64,000 nt of DNA. Source: Flavimobilis massiliensis. Its GTDB lineage: Bacteria > Actinomycetota > Actinomycetes > Actinomycetales > Cellulomonadaceae. Below are positions 32,859 to 40,810 of this stretch, in pieces. Location: assembly GCF_900240335.1 (NCBI RefSeq), contig NZ_LT964979.1, positions 744,001 through 808,000 of the forward strand, read 5' to 3'. Every line of letters begins with the position of its first letter. Positions within the stretch are counted from its first letter, which is position 1. A program made the translations under genes and the position numbers. Below the pieces are notes generated by a model. That model did not search any database. It worked only from the letters and a program-made list of their open reading frames with translations, and was not told the DNA's origin.

Positions 32859-33475
32859 CCCGCCACCTCGTCGCCCTCAGCGCAGGCCTCTCCCAGCCCT
32901 CGTCGTCGCGGCTGCTCGCCGACCGCCTGCTCGCGGCAACCTCTGCCGCGCTCGACGAGCGCGGCGTGGCGCACACGACCGAGGTCGTCGAGCTCCGCGA
33001 CCTCGCACGCGACGTCACCGACATGCTCCTCACCGGGTTCGCGCCGCCCCGGCTCGCCGACGTCCTCGAGAAGGTCCGCACCGCCGACGGGCTCGTCGCC
33101 GTCACACCGATCTTCTCGGGCTCGTACTCCGGGCTCTTCAAGTCGTTCATGGACGTCGTCGACCCCGACGCGCTGCGAGGCGTCCCCGTCCTGCTCGGCG
33201 CCACCGCGGGAACGCCCCGGCACTCGCTCGCGCTCGAGCACGCGCTGCGTCCGCTCTTCAGCTACCTCCGTGCGGACGTCGTCGGCACCGCGGTGTTCGC
33301 CGCGACCGACGACTGGGGGGCGAACGGCAGCACGTACGACTCGGCGGGCCGGCTGCAGTCGCGGATCGACCGGGCAGGCAGCGAGCTCGCGACGAAGGTC
33401 GAGCACTACGCCGGCGCCGCCGAGGACGACCCCTTCGGAGACGTCGTGCCGTTCGCGGAGCAGCTCGGCCGCTGA
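32855..33475 (+). CDS. NAD(P)H-dependent FMN reductase (CE1759 type)
   Basis: This 206-residue protein has a flavodoxin-like fold. Its N-terminal flavin loop is SAGLSQPSSSRLLADRLL (about residues 9-26), followed by VTPIFSGSYSGLFKSFMDVVD and LLGATAGTPRHSLALEHALRPLFSYL. It supplies reduced FMN to the LLM monooxygenase two genes upstream. The CE1758/CE1759 pairing is known in corynebacteria and other actinobacteria. It overlaps the MarR stop by four bases and ends the operon. Confidence 0.9.
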   Translation: MTRHLVALSAGLSQPSSSRLLADRLLAATSAALDERGVAHTTEVVELRDLARDVTDMLLTGFAPPRLADVLEKVRTADGLVAVTPIFSGSYSGLFKSFMDVVDPDALRGVPVLLGATAGTPRHSLALEHALRPLFSYLRADVVGTAVFAATDDWGANGSTYDSAGRLQSRIDRAGSELATKVEHYAGAAEDDPFGDVVPFAEQLGR

Positions 33476-33599
33476 CGGAACCGACCCGTCACGCAACAGC
33501 ACCCGCGGTGCCGGGCGCGCACACCGGTCCGCACCCGAGGGAACCTGGATAGGATCCCTTCAGGGCGCGCACGCGCCACCCAGAGCCGTTGGAGGAGCG

Positions 33600-33815
33600 A
33601 TGGACACGTTTAGCACCGAGCCCACCGAGGCGAACCTCGACGACCGCCCGGTCGCCGTGAACGCCCTCATCTTCGTCGTCGTCATGGCGATCTTCGTCGC
33701 CGGGATGTGGGCGATGGGCGAGGGCATCGCGCAGCACAGCGCGCTGCTCTTCTCGGGCGGGCTGCTCGGCTCGTGCCTCGCCGTCGGGCTCGCCGTCGGC
33801 ATCCGCAGGGACTGA
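33600..33815 (+). CDS. Small two-helix membrane protein
   Basis: This 71-residue protein has two membrane helices (VAVNALIFVVVMAIFVAGMWAM and ALLFSGGLLGSCLAVGLAVGI) with a short acidic N-terminus. The ATG at 33600 follows GGAGGAG. It is transcribed alone and followed by a strong terminator. I do not recognise the family; similar small proteins are common and uncharacterised in actinobacteria. Confidence 0.75.
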   Translation: MDTFSTEPTEANLDDRPVAVNALIFVVVMAIFVAGMWAMGEGIAQHSALLFSGGLLGSCLAVGLAVGIRRD

Positions 33816-33826
33816 GGCCTCACGTC

Positions 33827-33876
33827 ACGACGACGGCGGCGGGCCCGGGGAGATCCGGGACCGCCGCCGTCGTCGT
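33827..33876 (+). terminator. Hairpin terminator after the small membrane protein
   Basis: A 13-bp perfect stem, ACGACGACGGCGG (33827-33839) with CCGCCGTCGTCGT (33864-33876), encloses an inner CCCGG/CCGGG hairpin. It lies 11 bases after the stop at 33815. Confidence 0.85.
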
Positions 33877-34142
33877 ACCAGAGGCGCGAGGTCCGAGCGC
33901 GAGAGCCGAGGCAATGGCGATCGCCAGTGCTCTTCTGCTCCTGAGTGCCATGTCGTGTCCTGTCAGGTCAGTGCCGGACTCGGTCTGGGCCCGACCCTGG
34001 TGCCATCGGGAGGGCGCGCAGCGCCAGTGACGTCAAGGTGAAGGACCCGCGCGGCAGGGTGGTGGGACTCCACGGTGCACGTATGCTCGCACCCCACCGG
34101 GCACGGGTGCTCGCACCACGTGCACGCGCCGCGCACGGCGGC
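33877..34142. other. Intergenic stretch with no convincing gene
   Basis: The 266 bases between the terminator and the stop of the metal permease show no reading frame with host-like codon use, no RNA gene and no clear repeat beyond two GCTCGCACC units at 34085-34093 and 34109-34117. Confidence 0.5.
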
Positions 34143-35000
34143 TCACGCCGCGGTTCGCGCCCACCTCCTCGCGCGCGCGAGGACACCGCGGCCCGGCGCC
34201 AGCAGCACCGCGAGGAGGTAGGCCAACCCCTGGGCGAGCACCACCGTCGCCCCGGTCGCCAGGTCGGCGTAGTACGACACGTATACCCCGACGACCCCGC
34301 AAGCGACCGCCACCGCAGGGGCGACGACGAGCATCCGTGCCAGACGGTCGCTGAGGAGGTGCGCCGTCGCCCCCGGGATGACGAGCATCGCGACGACGAG
34401 AACGACCCCGACGGACTGGATCGCCGTGACGGCCGTGAGCGCGAGCAGCACGAGGAGCAGCGCCCCCACCCGGCCGGGTGAACGCCCCAGCACCCGCAGC
34501 TGCACCGGATCGAACGCGAACGCCGTGAGATCGTGGCGACGCGTCAGAGCGACGATCATGACGACCACGGCGAGCGCGGCAACCTGGACGAGCTCGGCAC
34601 GCGACACCCCGAGGACGTTGCCGAAGACGACGTGCATGAGGTCCGTCTGGCTCGGCGTCACCGAGACGAGGACGAGGCCGAGGGCGAAGAGTGTCGTGAA
34701 GACGATGCCGATCGCGGCGTCCTCCTTCGTGCGGCCCGTCGCGCGGACCGCCGCGACGAGGACGACCGCGCCGAGCGCGAAGGCGACCGCACCGACGGCG
34801 AACGGCAGCCCGAGGATGTACGCGAGCACAACCCCCGGTAGGACCGCGTGCGAGACGGCATCGCCCATGAGCGACCAGCCGACGAGTACGAGCCAGCACG
34901 ACAGCAGCGCGCTCACCGCGCTCGACACCGAGATGACGGCGAGCGCACGCACCATGAACTCGTGCGACAGCGGGTCGAGGATCAGCTCGAGGAACGTCAT
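34143..35000 (-). CDS. Metal ABC transporter permease (MntB/ZnuB type)
   Basis: This 285-residue permease of the ABC-3 family has about eight to nine membrane segments, including SCWLVLVGWSLMGDAVSHAVLPGVVLAYILGLP, the conserved region that contacts the ATPase, and FGNVLGVSRAEL. It forms the channel for Mn2+, Fe2+ or Zn2+. The ATG at 35000 overlaps the ATPase stop by four bases. It is the last gene of a three-gene importer operon; the substrate-binding protein points to Mn/Fe. Confidence 0.92.
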   Translation of the reverse strand: MTFLELILDPLSHEFMVRALAVISVSSAVSALLSCWLVLVGWSLMGDAVSHAVLPGVVLAYILGLPFAVGAVAFALGAVVLVAAVRATGRTKEDAAIGIVFTTLFALGLVLVSVTPSQTDLMHVVFGNVLGVSRAELVQVAALAVVVMIVALTRRHDLTAFAFDPVQLRVLGRSPGRVGALLLVLLALTAVTAIQSVGVVLVVAMLVIPGATAHLLSDRLARMLVVAPAVAVACGVVGVYVSYYADLATGATVVLAQGLAYLLAVLLAPGRGVLARARRWARTAA

Positions 35001-35749
35001 CGCCGCGCGTCCCCGGTGCGGAGCCCGAAGGCCTCGGCGAGCGCGGCCGGCGTGAGCGTCGACGCGACGGGTCCCGCAGCGACGACCCTGCCCGCGAGAA
35101 GCACGACGTCGTCGGCGAGGTCGGTGACGCCCGCGAGGTCGTGCGTCGAGACGAGCACCCCTGCGCCCTCGTCGGCGCGAGCGCGCACGATGTCGACGAG
35201 GAGCTCGGCCGACGCAACGTCGACGCCTGCGAGGGGCTCGTCGAGGAGCAGTAGGCCAGCCTCCTGGACGAGTGCACGCGCCACGAGGACGCGGCGGCGC
35301 TGCCCGCCCGAGAGCGCGCCGATCGGCCGCCGGGCGAGATCCGCGAGGCCCACCCGTGCGAGGGCCTCGGCGACCGCTGCCCGGTCGGCGGCCGTCCGCC
35401 GTCCGAGCAGCCCGCGGGGGGCGGGGCGTCCCTGGGCGACGACGTCGGCGACCGTGAGCGGGAACTGCCGGTCGACCGTGTCGTCCTGACCGACGAACGC
35501 GATCTCCCGGCGCCTGCGTGCCGCAGCGGCGTCCGTCCCCCCGACCGTCACGGTGCCCGACGTCACGTCGACGCCGCCCGTCACGGCCGCGAAGAGCGTC
35601 GACTTCCCCGAGCCGTTGGGCCCCACGAGAGCCGTGACCCGGCCCGGTGCGACCGTGAGGTCGACGTCCGTGAGCGCTCGGGCCTCCCCTCGGACGACGG
35701 TGAGCCCGCGCACCTCGAGGGCTGCGGGCGTGAGCGGTGCCGAGGTCAT
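34997..35749 (-). CDS. Metal ABC transporter ATP-binding protein
   Basis: This 250-residue ATPase has Walker A ALVGPNGSGKSTLFAAV (about residues 41-57), Q-loop FVGQDDTVDRQFP, signature LSGGQRRRV, Walker B LLLLDEPLAGVD and switch His in VSTHDLAGVT. It powers the permease at 34143-35000. The ATG at 35749 overlaps the substrate-binding gene by four bases. The open frame continues upstream, but that part is a shadow of the binding-protein gene. Confidence 0.94.
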   Translation of the reverse strand: MTSAPLTPAALEVRGLTVVRGEARALTDVDLTVAPGRVTALVGPNGSGKSTLFAAVTGGVDVTSGTVTVGGTDAAAARRRREIAFVGQDDTVDRQFPLTVADVVAQGRPAPRGLLGRRTAADRAAVAEALARVGLADLARRPIGALSGGQRRRVLVARALVQEAGLLLLDEPLAGVDVASAELLVDIVRARADEGAGVLVSTHDLAGVTDLADDVVLLAGRVVAAGPVASTLTPAALAEAFGLRTGDARR

Positions 35750-36684
35750 GGGGCTCCTCCCGAGAGACCGGCGACGATGAGGTCGACGTCGTGGCGCAGC
35801 AGGTCGAGGTACGTGGGCACGGACCCGTCGGACGCCGAGAGCGAGTCGACGTAGAGCGGACCGACGAAGCGGGCACCGGTCGACTCCGCGACCCGCTGCA
35901 TGGGCGACGGGTTGACTGTCGACTCGCAGAACACCGCCGCGACCCCGCGCTCGCGGACGAACGTCTCGACCTCGGCGACCTGCTGCGGGGTCGCCTGCTG
36001 CTCGGCGTTGACCGCCCACAGGTAACGTTCCTCGAGCCCGACGTCGGCAGCGAGGTAGGAGAACGCCCCCTCGCACGTGACGAGCGCACGGGCTGCGGGC
36101 GGGACGGTCGCGAGCCGCGCGACGAGCTCGTCCCTCAGCGTCCCGAGCCGGGCTGCGTACGTCTCGGCGCGCTCGCGGTAGGCGTCGGCGCGGTCAGGGT
36201 CGAGCTCGGCGAACGCCTCGGCCGCGCGGCGTGCGTACGACGCGCCTGCGGTCGGGCTCATCCACGCGTGCGGGTTGGGGCGCCCCTCGGCCTCACCCCG
36301 GGCGATCGGGATCGTCGCGATGCCGTCGGAGAGGGTGACGCGTGGGACGTCGAGGCCGTCGACGAAGCGCGCGAACCACGCCTCGAGGCCGAGCCCGTTG
36401 TCGAGGACGAGGTCCGCGCCGGCGGCGCGTCGGAGGTCGCCGGGCGTCGGGTCGTAGCCATGGATCTCGGCGCCGACCTTCGTGATGGACGCGACGCGCA
36501 GGTCCCCCCCGGCGACGTTGCGCGCGATGTCGGCGACGACGGTGAACGTCGTGAGGACGAGCGGACGCGGGTCGTCGGCCTCTGCTTCTCCCGGCATGCC
36601 GCACGCGGACAGGAGCGCGGCCGCGACGAGAGCTGCCGCTGCGACACGCGCTGTCGCACAGCGCGGGAGTCGAACGTGAGCCAT
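35746..36684 (-). CDS. Mn/Fe-type metal-binding lipoprotein (cluster A-I solute-binding protein)
   Basis: This 312-residue protein has an N-terminal lipoprotein signal ending in the lipobox LLSAC. Metal ligands expected for the family are visible: H in EIHGYDPTPGD, H in GRPNPHAWMSP, E in VTCEGAFSYL and D in PLYVDSLSA. This His-His-Glu-Asp set, with a SEGAF-like motif, is typical of manganese/iron binders such as PsaA, and there is no His-rich loop as in zinc-binding ZnuA. It is the first gene of the importer operon. The ATG at 36684 was preferred over GTG 36690. Confidence 0.9.
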   Translation of the reverse strand: MAHVRLPRCATARVAAAALVAAALLSACGMPGEAEADDPRPLVLTTFTVVADIARNVAGGDLRVASITKVGAEIHGYDPTPGDLRRAAGADLVLDNGLGLEAWFARFVDGLDVPRVTLSDGIATIPIARGEAEGRPNPHAWMSPTAGASYARRAAEAFAELDPDRADAYRERAETYAARLGTLRDELVARLATVPPAARALVTCEGAFSYLAADVGLEERYLWAVNAEQQATPQQVAEVETFVRERGVAAVFCESTVNPSPMQRVAESTGARFVGPLYVDSLSASDGSVPTYLDLLRHDVDLIVAGLSGGAP

Positions 36685-36699
36685 ACCCACAACCTAGAT

Positions 36700-36713
36700 T
36701 TCGGGAATCCGAA
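36700..36713. promoter_or_regulatory. Palindromic candidate metal-regulator operator
   Basis: TTCGG (36700-36704), GAAT, CCGAA (36709-36713) form a perfect inverted repeat 15 bases upstream of the binding-protein start. It has the spacing of DtxR/MntR-type half-sites (TTAGG-N4-CCTAA), with a different core. A Mn- or Fe-responsive repressor is the likely ligand; none is encoded nearby. Confidence 0.45.
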
Positions 36714-36877
36714 CTTCAAGCCCGGCGGACGCCACGGGTGCGAGCACGAACGCTTCTGTGACCAAAGGATCACCGTTCGCAGGTAAGACCGAGCCCTGCT
36801 GTGTACCATCGGCGATGGCGCGACCGACCAGGTCGCTCGGCGACCCGGTCGCCGCCCCAGGGGGAGACGGAGAGATC

Positions 36878-38008
36878 ATGAGCTTCATGGACAAGCTGCG
36901 CGGGCAGCTCATCGACATCATCGAGTTCCTCGACAGCTCGCGGGACACGATTGTCTGGCGCTTCCCGCGCCAGGGCAACGAGATCAAGAACGAGGCGAAG
37001 CTCGTCGTCCGCGAGGGCCAGGTCGCCGTCTTCGTCAACGAGGGTCGGCTCGCGGACGTCTTCGGCCCGGGCACCTACACCCTGTCGACGCAGAACCTGC
37101 CGATCCTCTCGACCCTCAAGGGCTGGAAGCACGGCTTCAACTCGCCGTGGAAGGCCGAGGTCTACTTCGTCACGACCCGCCAGTTCACCGACTTCAAGTG
37201 GGGCACGCAGAACCCCGTCATGCTGCGCGACCCCGAGTTCGGCGCCGTCCGCCTGCGCGGATTCGGCACCTACTCGCTCCAGGTGACCGACGCGGCCGCG
37301 CTCCTGCGCCAGCTCGTCGGCACCGACCCGAACTTCCGCACCGAGGAGATCGGCGAGTTCTTCCGGCAGAACATCGTCGGGGCCCTCGGCCCCGCGCTCG
37401 CCCACGCGCAGGTCGCCGCGCTCGACCTTGCCGCCAACCAGAACGTCATCGCCGGCCGGCTCGCGACCGAGCTCACGACGAGCCTCGCCGAGTACGGCGT
37501 CGCCATCACTCGCTTCGTCATCGAGAACATCTCGTTCCCGCCCGAGGTCGAGGCCGCCCTCGACAAGAAGACCCAGATGGCCGTCCTCGGCAACATGCAG
37601 CAGTACACGCAGTTCCAGGCGGCCAACGCGATCGAGACCGCCGCCGGGAACCCCGGCGGCGGGGGCGAGGGCATGACGATGGGCCTCGGGCTCGCCGTCG
37701 GCCAGCAAATGGCGCAGACGCTGGCAGGCAGCCAGGCCCCTGCCGCGCCCGCCGCGCCGGCGGCAGCCGCTCCCCCGCCGCTGCCCGGGGCTGGCGCGCC
37801 CTGGTTCCACGCGACGGGTGGCGCCCAGTCAGGCCCGACGTCGCTCGCCGAGCTCGGCAGCCTTGCAGCCTCGGGCTCCTTGACCCGGGAGACGCTCGTG
37901 TGGCAGGACGGCATGGCCGCGTGGACCGCAGCCGGCTCGGTTCCCGCGCTCGCGTCGCTCTTCGGCGCCGTGCCGCCGCCCCTGCCGCCCGCGACCCCGG
38001 GAGCCTGA
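36878..38008 (+). CDS. SPFH-domain protein with C-terminal GYF_2-type domain
   Basis: This 376-residue protein has an SPFH/virion-core-like domain (residues 1-260, with REGQVAVFVNEGRLADVFGPGTYTLSTQNLPIL and FKWGTQNPVMLRDPEFGAVRLRGFGTYSLQV). An Ala/Pro-rich linker (about 285-315) and a GYF_2-like domain (WFHATGGAQSGPTSLAELGSL, then LVWQDGMAAWTAAGSVPAL) follow. Such proteins are thought to form membrane-associated scaffolds. It lies four bases before a zinc-ribbon gene; the two are commonly paired. The ATG at 36878 follows GGGGGAGACGGAG. Confidence 0.88.
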   Translation: MSFMDKLRGQLIDIIEFLDSSRDTIVWRFPRQGNEIKNEAKLVVREGQVAVFVNEGRLADVFGPGTYTLSTQNLPILSTLKGWKHGFNSPWKAEVYFVTTRQFTDFKWGTQNPVMLRDPEFGAVRLRGFGTYSLQVTDAAALLRQLVGTDPNFRTEEIGEFFRQNIVGALGPALAHAQVAALDLAANQNVIAGRLATELTTSLAEYGVAITRFVIENISFPPEVEAALDKKTQMAVLGNMQQYTQFQAANAIETAAGNPGGGGEGMTMGLGLAVGQQMAQTLAGSQAPAAPAAPAAAAPPPLPGAGAPWFHATGGAQSGPTSLAELGSLAASGSLTRETLVWQDGMAAWTAAGSVPALASLFGAVPPPLPPATPGA

Positions 38009-38012
38009 GCCG

Positions 38013-39128
38013 ATGAGCATGCCTCCCCCGTTCCCGCCGCAACCCGAGGACACAGCGTCAGCGTCGGCGGAGGACGCCGCGCTCCTCGCGACCCGCTGCC
38101 CCGGCTGTGGCTCGCAGCTCGGCTTTGCCGCAGGCACCTCCTCGATGCGCTGCCTCATGTGCGGCTACTTCGCCGAGATCGCCCACGACCCGGATGCGAG
38201 CGTCGACGAGCACGACTACGAGGCCTGGGCCGCGATCAACGCCGGCCGCGCCGTCGCGAGCCTCGGTGGCCACGTGCTGCGGTGCGAGGGCTGCGGTGCG
38301 ACGACCGAGTCGACCGCGATCTCGACCGCATGCCAGTTCTGCGGTGGACACCTCGTCGGCATCACCCCGACCGAGGGTGTCATCCCGCCCGAGGCGGTCG
38401 TCCCGTTCGCACTCGACCAGGCCGCGGCGCGCGCCGCGTTCACGAAGTGGGTGACCTCGCGCTTCTTCGGCCCGCGCGCGCTCAAGGACGTCGACGCCGA
38501 GGAGTCGCTCCGCGGCACCTATCTGCCGTACTGGACCTTCGACGCCCGCACGACGAGCGAGTACGAGGGCCAGCGCGGTGACGACTACACGGTGAAGGTC
38601 GACGACGACCGCACGGAGACCCGCACCCGCTGGTCGCACCGGTCCGGCACCGTCCGTCGCAGCTTCGACGACATCGTCGTCCCCGGCTCGGCCCAGCTCA
38701 CCCCCAAGGAGGCGCGCGGCGCCGGGAGCGCGGACCTCGCGAAGGCCCAGCCCTACCGGGCCGAGTACGTCGCAGGGTTCTCGACCGTGCGCTACGACGT
38801 GGATCCGCCGCGCGGGCTCGAGACCGCCAAGCAGGTCATGGCCGGTGTCATCCGGGACGACGTCGAACGGGCCATCGGCGGGGACCGCCAGCGCATCTCG
38901 CAGATCCGCACCGCGTACGCGGCCGTGATGTTCAAGCTTGTTCTCATGCCCTTCTGGATCGCGACGTACATGTACGCGGGCAAGCAGTGGCAGGTCGTCA
39001 TCAACGCGTCGACGGGCAAGGTCACGGGCAAGCACCCGGTGAGCGCGGTGAAGGTTGCGCTCACCGTCGTCGGCGGCCTCGTGCTCCTCGTTCTCGCGTT
39101 GTATCTCTACTCGCGCACGCGCACCTGA
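38013..39128 (+). CDS. Zinc-ribbon (TFIIB-like) protein with C-terminal membrane helix, SPFH partner
   Basis: This 371-residue protein has two N-terminal zinc ribbons (CPGCGSQL with CLMCGYF; CEGCGATTE with CQFCGGHL) at about residues 29-115. A mixed domain ends in YLPYWTFDARTTSEYEGQRGDDY, and two closing hydrophobic segments follow (VMFKLVLMPFWIATYMY and a helix at about 345-368). It is the usual companion of the SPFH protein next door and probably anchors it or its client at the membrane. The function of the pair is not established. It is followed by a strong terminator. Confidence 0.86.
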   Translation: MSMPPPFPPQPEDTASASAEDAALLATRCPGCGSQLGFAAGTSSMRCLMCGYFAEIAHDPDASVDEHDYEAWAAINAGRAVASLGGHVLRCEGCGATTESTAISTACQFCGGHLVGITPTEGVIPPEAVVPFALDQAAARAAFTKWVTSRFFGPRALKDVDAEESLRGTYLPYWTFDARTTSEYEGQRGDDYTVKVDDDRTETRTRWSHRSGTVRRSFDDIVVPGSAQLTPKEARGAGSADLAKAQPYRAEYVAGFSTVRYDVDPPRGLETAKQVMAGVIRDDVERAIGGDRQRISQIRTAYAAVMFKLVLMPFWIATYMYAGKQWQVVINASTGKVTGKHPVSAVKVALTVVGGLVLLVLALYLYSRTRT

Positions 39129-39149
39129 CGCGAGCCTCGCGCACGCTCG

Positions 39150-39187
39150 GAGGAGCCGTGCACCCCGTCCGGGGTGCACGGCTCCTC
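39150..39187 (+). terminator. Hairpin terminator after the SPFH/zinc-ribbon pair
   Basis: GAGGAGCCGTGCACCCC (39150-39166) and its perfect complement at 39171-39187 enclose the loop GTCC. A 17-bp stem followed by TCGTTG ends the transcript before the riboswitch. Confidence 0.92.
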
Positions 39188-39258
39188 CTCGTTGCCGGGG
39201 GTTCAGCGCTTGAGACCGCCGATCCACTTTTCGGACACCGCTGCTACTCTCGGACGCA

Positions 39259-39339
39259 CTGACACGGGGTGCCCCTTTCGCGGGGGCTGAGATCACACCC
39301 GTCGAACCTGATCTAGCTCGTACTAGCGAAGGGATGTCA
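39259..39339 (+). promoter_or_regulatory. TPP riboswitch (THI element)
   Basis: The conserved TPP-aptamer blocks are present: GGGGTGCC, CTGAGA at 39287-39292, ACACCCGTCGAACCTGATCTAG (described by positions 39294-39315) and GAAGGGATGTC at 39328-39338. The ends CTGACA and TGTCAC can close the first stem. It sits directly before thiM with only a few bases between the aptamer and the ATG, so it probably controls translation start by hiding the ribosome site when thiamine pyrophosphate is bound. Confidence 0.95.
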
Positions 39340-39341
39340 CG

Positions 39342-40151
39342 ATGCTTCGTGCGCCGTCGACCCTGCTCACAGCCGTCCCACGTGCACTCGAGGAGGTCCG
39401 CGCCGCCGGGCCCCTCGTCCAGTGCCTCACCAACACGGTCACCGTCAACCTCGTCGCCAACACGCTCCTCGCCCTCGGAGCCGCGCCCGCGATGGCGGAC
39501 CTGCCAGGCGAGGCCGGGACGCTCGCGGGCGTCGCCGACGCCGTCTACGTCAACCTCGGCACGCCCGGTGCCGAGCAGCGCGCCGGCATGCTCGAGGCGG
39601 CCCGCGCGTGCGACACGCTCGAGCGCCCCTGGGTGCTCGACCCTGTCGCCGTCGGTCCGCTCGCACTCCGGACCACCCTCGCCGCGCAGCTTCTCGAGCT
39701 GCGTCCGACGGTCGTCCGCGGCAACGCCTCCGAGATCCGTGCGCTCGCCGGGACGGACGGCGGTGGCCGTGGCGTCGACGCGACGCATGATGTCGAGGAC
39801 AGCCTCGACGCAGCGCGCGCCGTCGCGGCGCGCACGGGCGGCGTCGTCGCGGTGTCCGGACCTGTCGACCTCGTCACCGACCGCACGACGGTGGTGCGGG
39901 TCGCGAACGGCCACCCGCTCCTCACCCACATGACTGGCGGCGGCTGCGCGCTCGGCGGCATCGTCGCCGCGTTCGTCGGCGTCCACGACGACACGCTCGA
40001 GGCGACGGTCGCCGCGTGCGGCGCCTACACGGTCGCGGCCGAGCGCGCTGCCCAGGCTGCGACGGGTCCCGGCTCGTTCGCGGTGCGTCTGCTCGACGAG
40101 CTCGCGCTGCTCGACGCACCGACGCTCGCGGAGGCGGTGAGGTTCGCGTGA
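39342..40151 (+). CDS. thiM: Hydroxyethylthiazole kinase
   Basis: This 269-residue protein has the ThiM pattern: PLVQCLTNTVTVNLVANTLLALGAAPAMADLPGEA, then WVLDPVAVGPLALRT, TVVRGNASEIRALAG and HMTGGGCALGGIVAAFVG with the catalytic Cys region. It phosphorylates 4-methyl-5-(2-hydroxyethyl)thiazole in thiamine salvage. It is the first gene after the TPP riboswitch and its stop overlaps the thiE start (GTGA). Confidence 0.95.
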   Translation: MLRAPSTLLTAVPRALEEVRAAGPLVQCLTNTVTVNLVANTLLALGAAPAMADLPGEAGTLAGVADAVYVNLGTPGAEQRAGMLEAARACDTLERPWVLDPVAVGPLALRTTLAAQLLELRPTVVRGNASEIRALAGTDGGGRGVDATHDVEDSLDAARAVAARTGGVVAVSGPVDLVTDRTTVVRVANGHPLLTHMTGGGCALGGIVAAFVGVHDDTLEATVAACGAYTVAAERAAQAATGPGSFAVRLLDELALLDAPTLAEAVRFA

Positions 40152-40810
40152 GGCCCTTCGACCTGTCGGTCTACCTCGTCACCGACGCCGACGCGGCGGG
40201 CCGCGCTGGACGCGACCTCGTCGCGACGGTCCACGCGGCTGCCGCGGGCGGCATCACGGCCGTCCAGGTGCGGGACAAGCGGGCGTCTGCGCGCGAGCTG
40301 CTCGAGCTCACGCTCGCCCTAGCGCGCGTCGTCCCGCCGCACGTCGCGCTCCTCGTCAACGACCGCGTCGACGTGTTCTGCGCCGCGAGGCGCCGCGTCC
40401 CAGGTCTCGCGGGGGTCCACGTCGGGCAGTCCGACCTGCCGCTCATCGACGTGCGCGCGCTCGTCGGCCCGGACGTCGTCATCGGCGTCACGGCCTCGAC
40501 CGACGCGCACCTCATGGCTGCCGCGGCGTCCGCCGCGCGCGTCGACTACGTCGGCATCGGCACCGTGCGGGCGACCGCGACGAAGCCCGACGCCCCCGCT
40601 CCGCTCGGCATCAACGGCATCGTCCGCCAGGCCGCATCCGTCGGCGTGCCCGCGGTCGCGATCGGTGGCATCCGTCTCGACGACGTCGCGCCGCTGCGCG
40701 CGGGCGGGCTCGCGGGCGTCGCGGTTGCGTCGGCAATCTGCGCAGCAGCCGATCCCGCCGCGACCGCGCAGGCGTTCGCTGCGGCCGCGCGGACGGGGGC
40801 GGCCGCGTGA
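40148..40810 (+). CDS. thiE: Thiamine-phosphate synthase
   Basis: This 220-residue TIM-barrel enzyme has VQVRDKRASARELLEL (substrate pyrophosphate site), LLVNDRVDVFCAARRRVPGLAGVHVGQSDLP and YVGIGTVRATATKPDAP with AIGGIRLDDV. It joins hydroxymethylpyrimidine pyrophosphate and thiazole phosphate to thiamine phosphate. It overlaps thiM and the thiD-tenA gene by four bases each. The GTG at 40148 is chosen because it starts the family domain (RPFDLSVYLVTD). Confidence 0.95.
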   Translation: MRPFDLSVYLVTDADAAGRAGRDLVATVHAAAAGGITAVQVRDKRASARELLELTLALARVVPPHVALLVNDRVDVFCAARRRVPGLAGVHVGQSDLPLIDVRALVGPDVVIGVTASTDAHLMAAAASAARVDYVGIGTVRATATKPDAPAPLGINGIVRQAASVGVPAVAIGGIRLDDVAPLRAGGLAGVAVASAICAAADPAATAQAFAAAARTGAAA

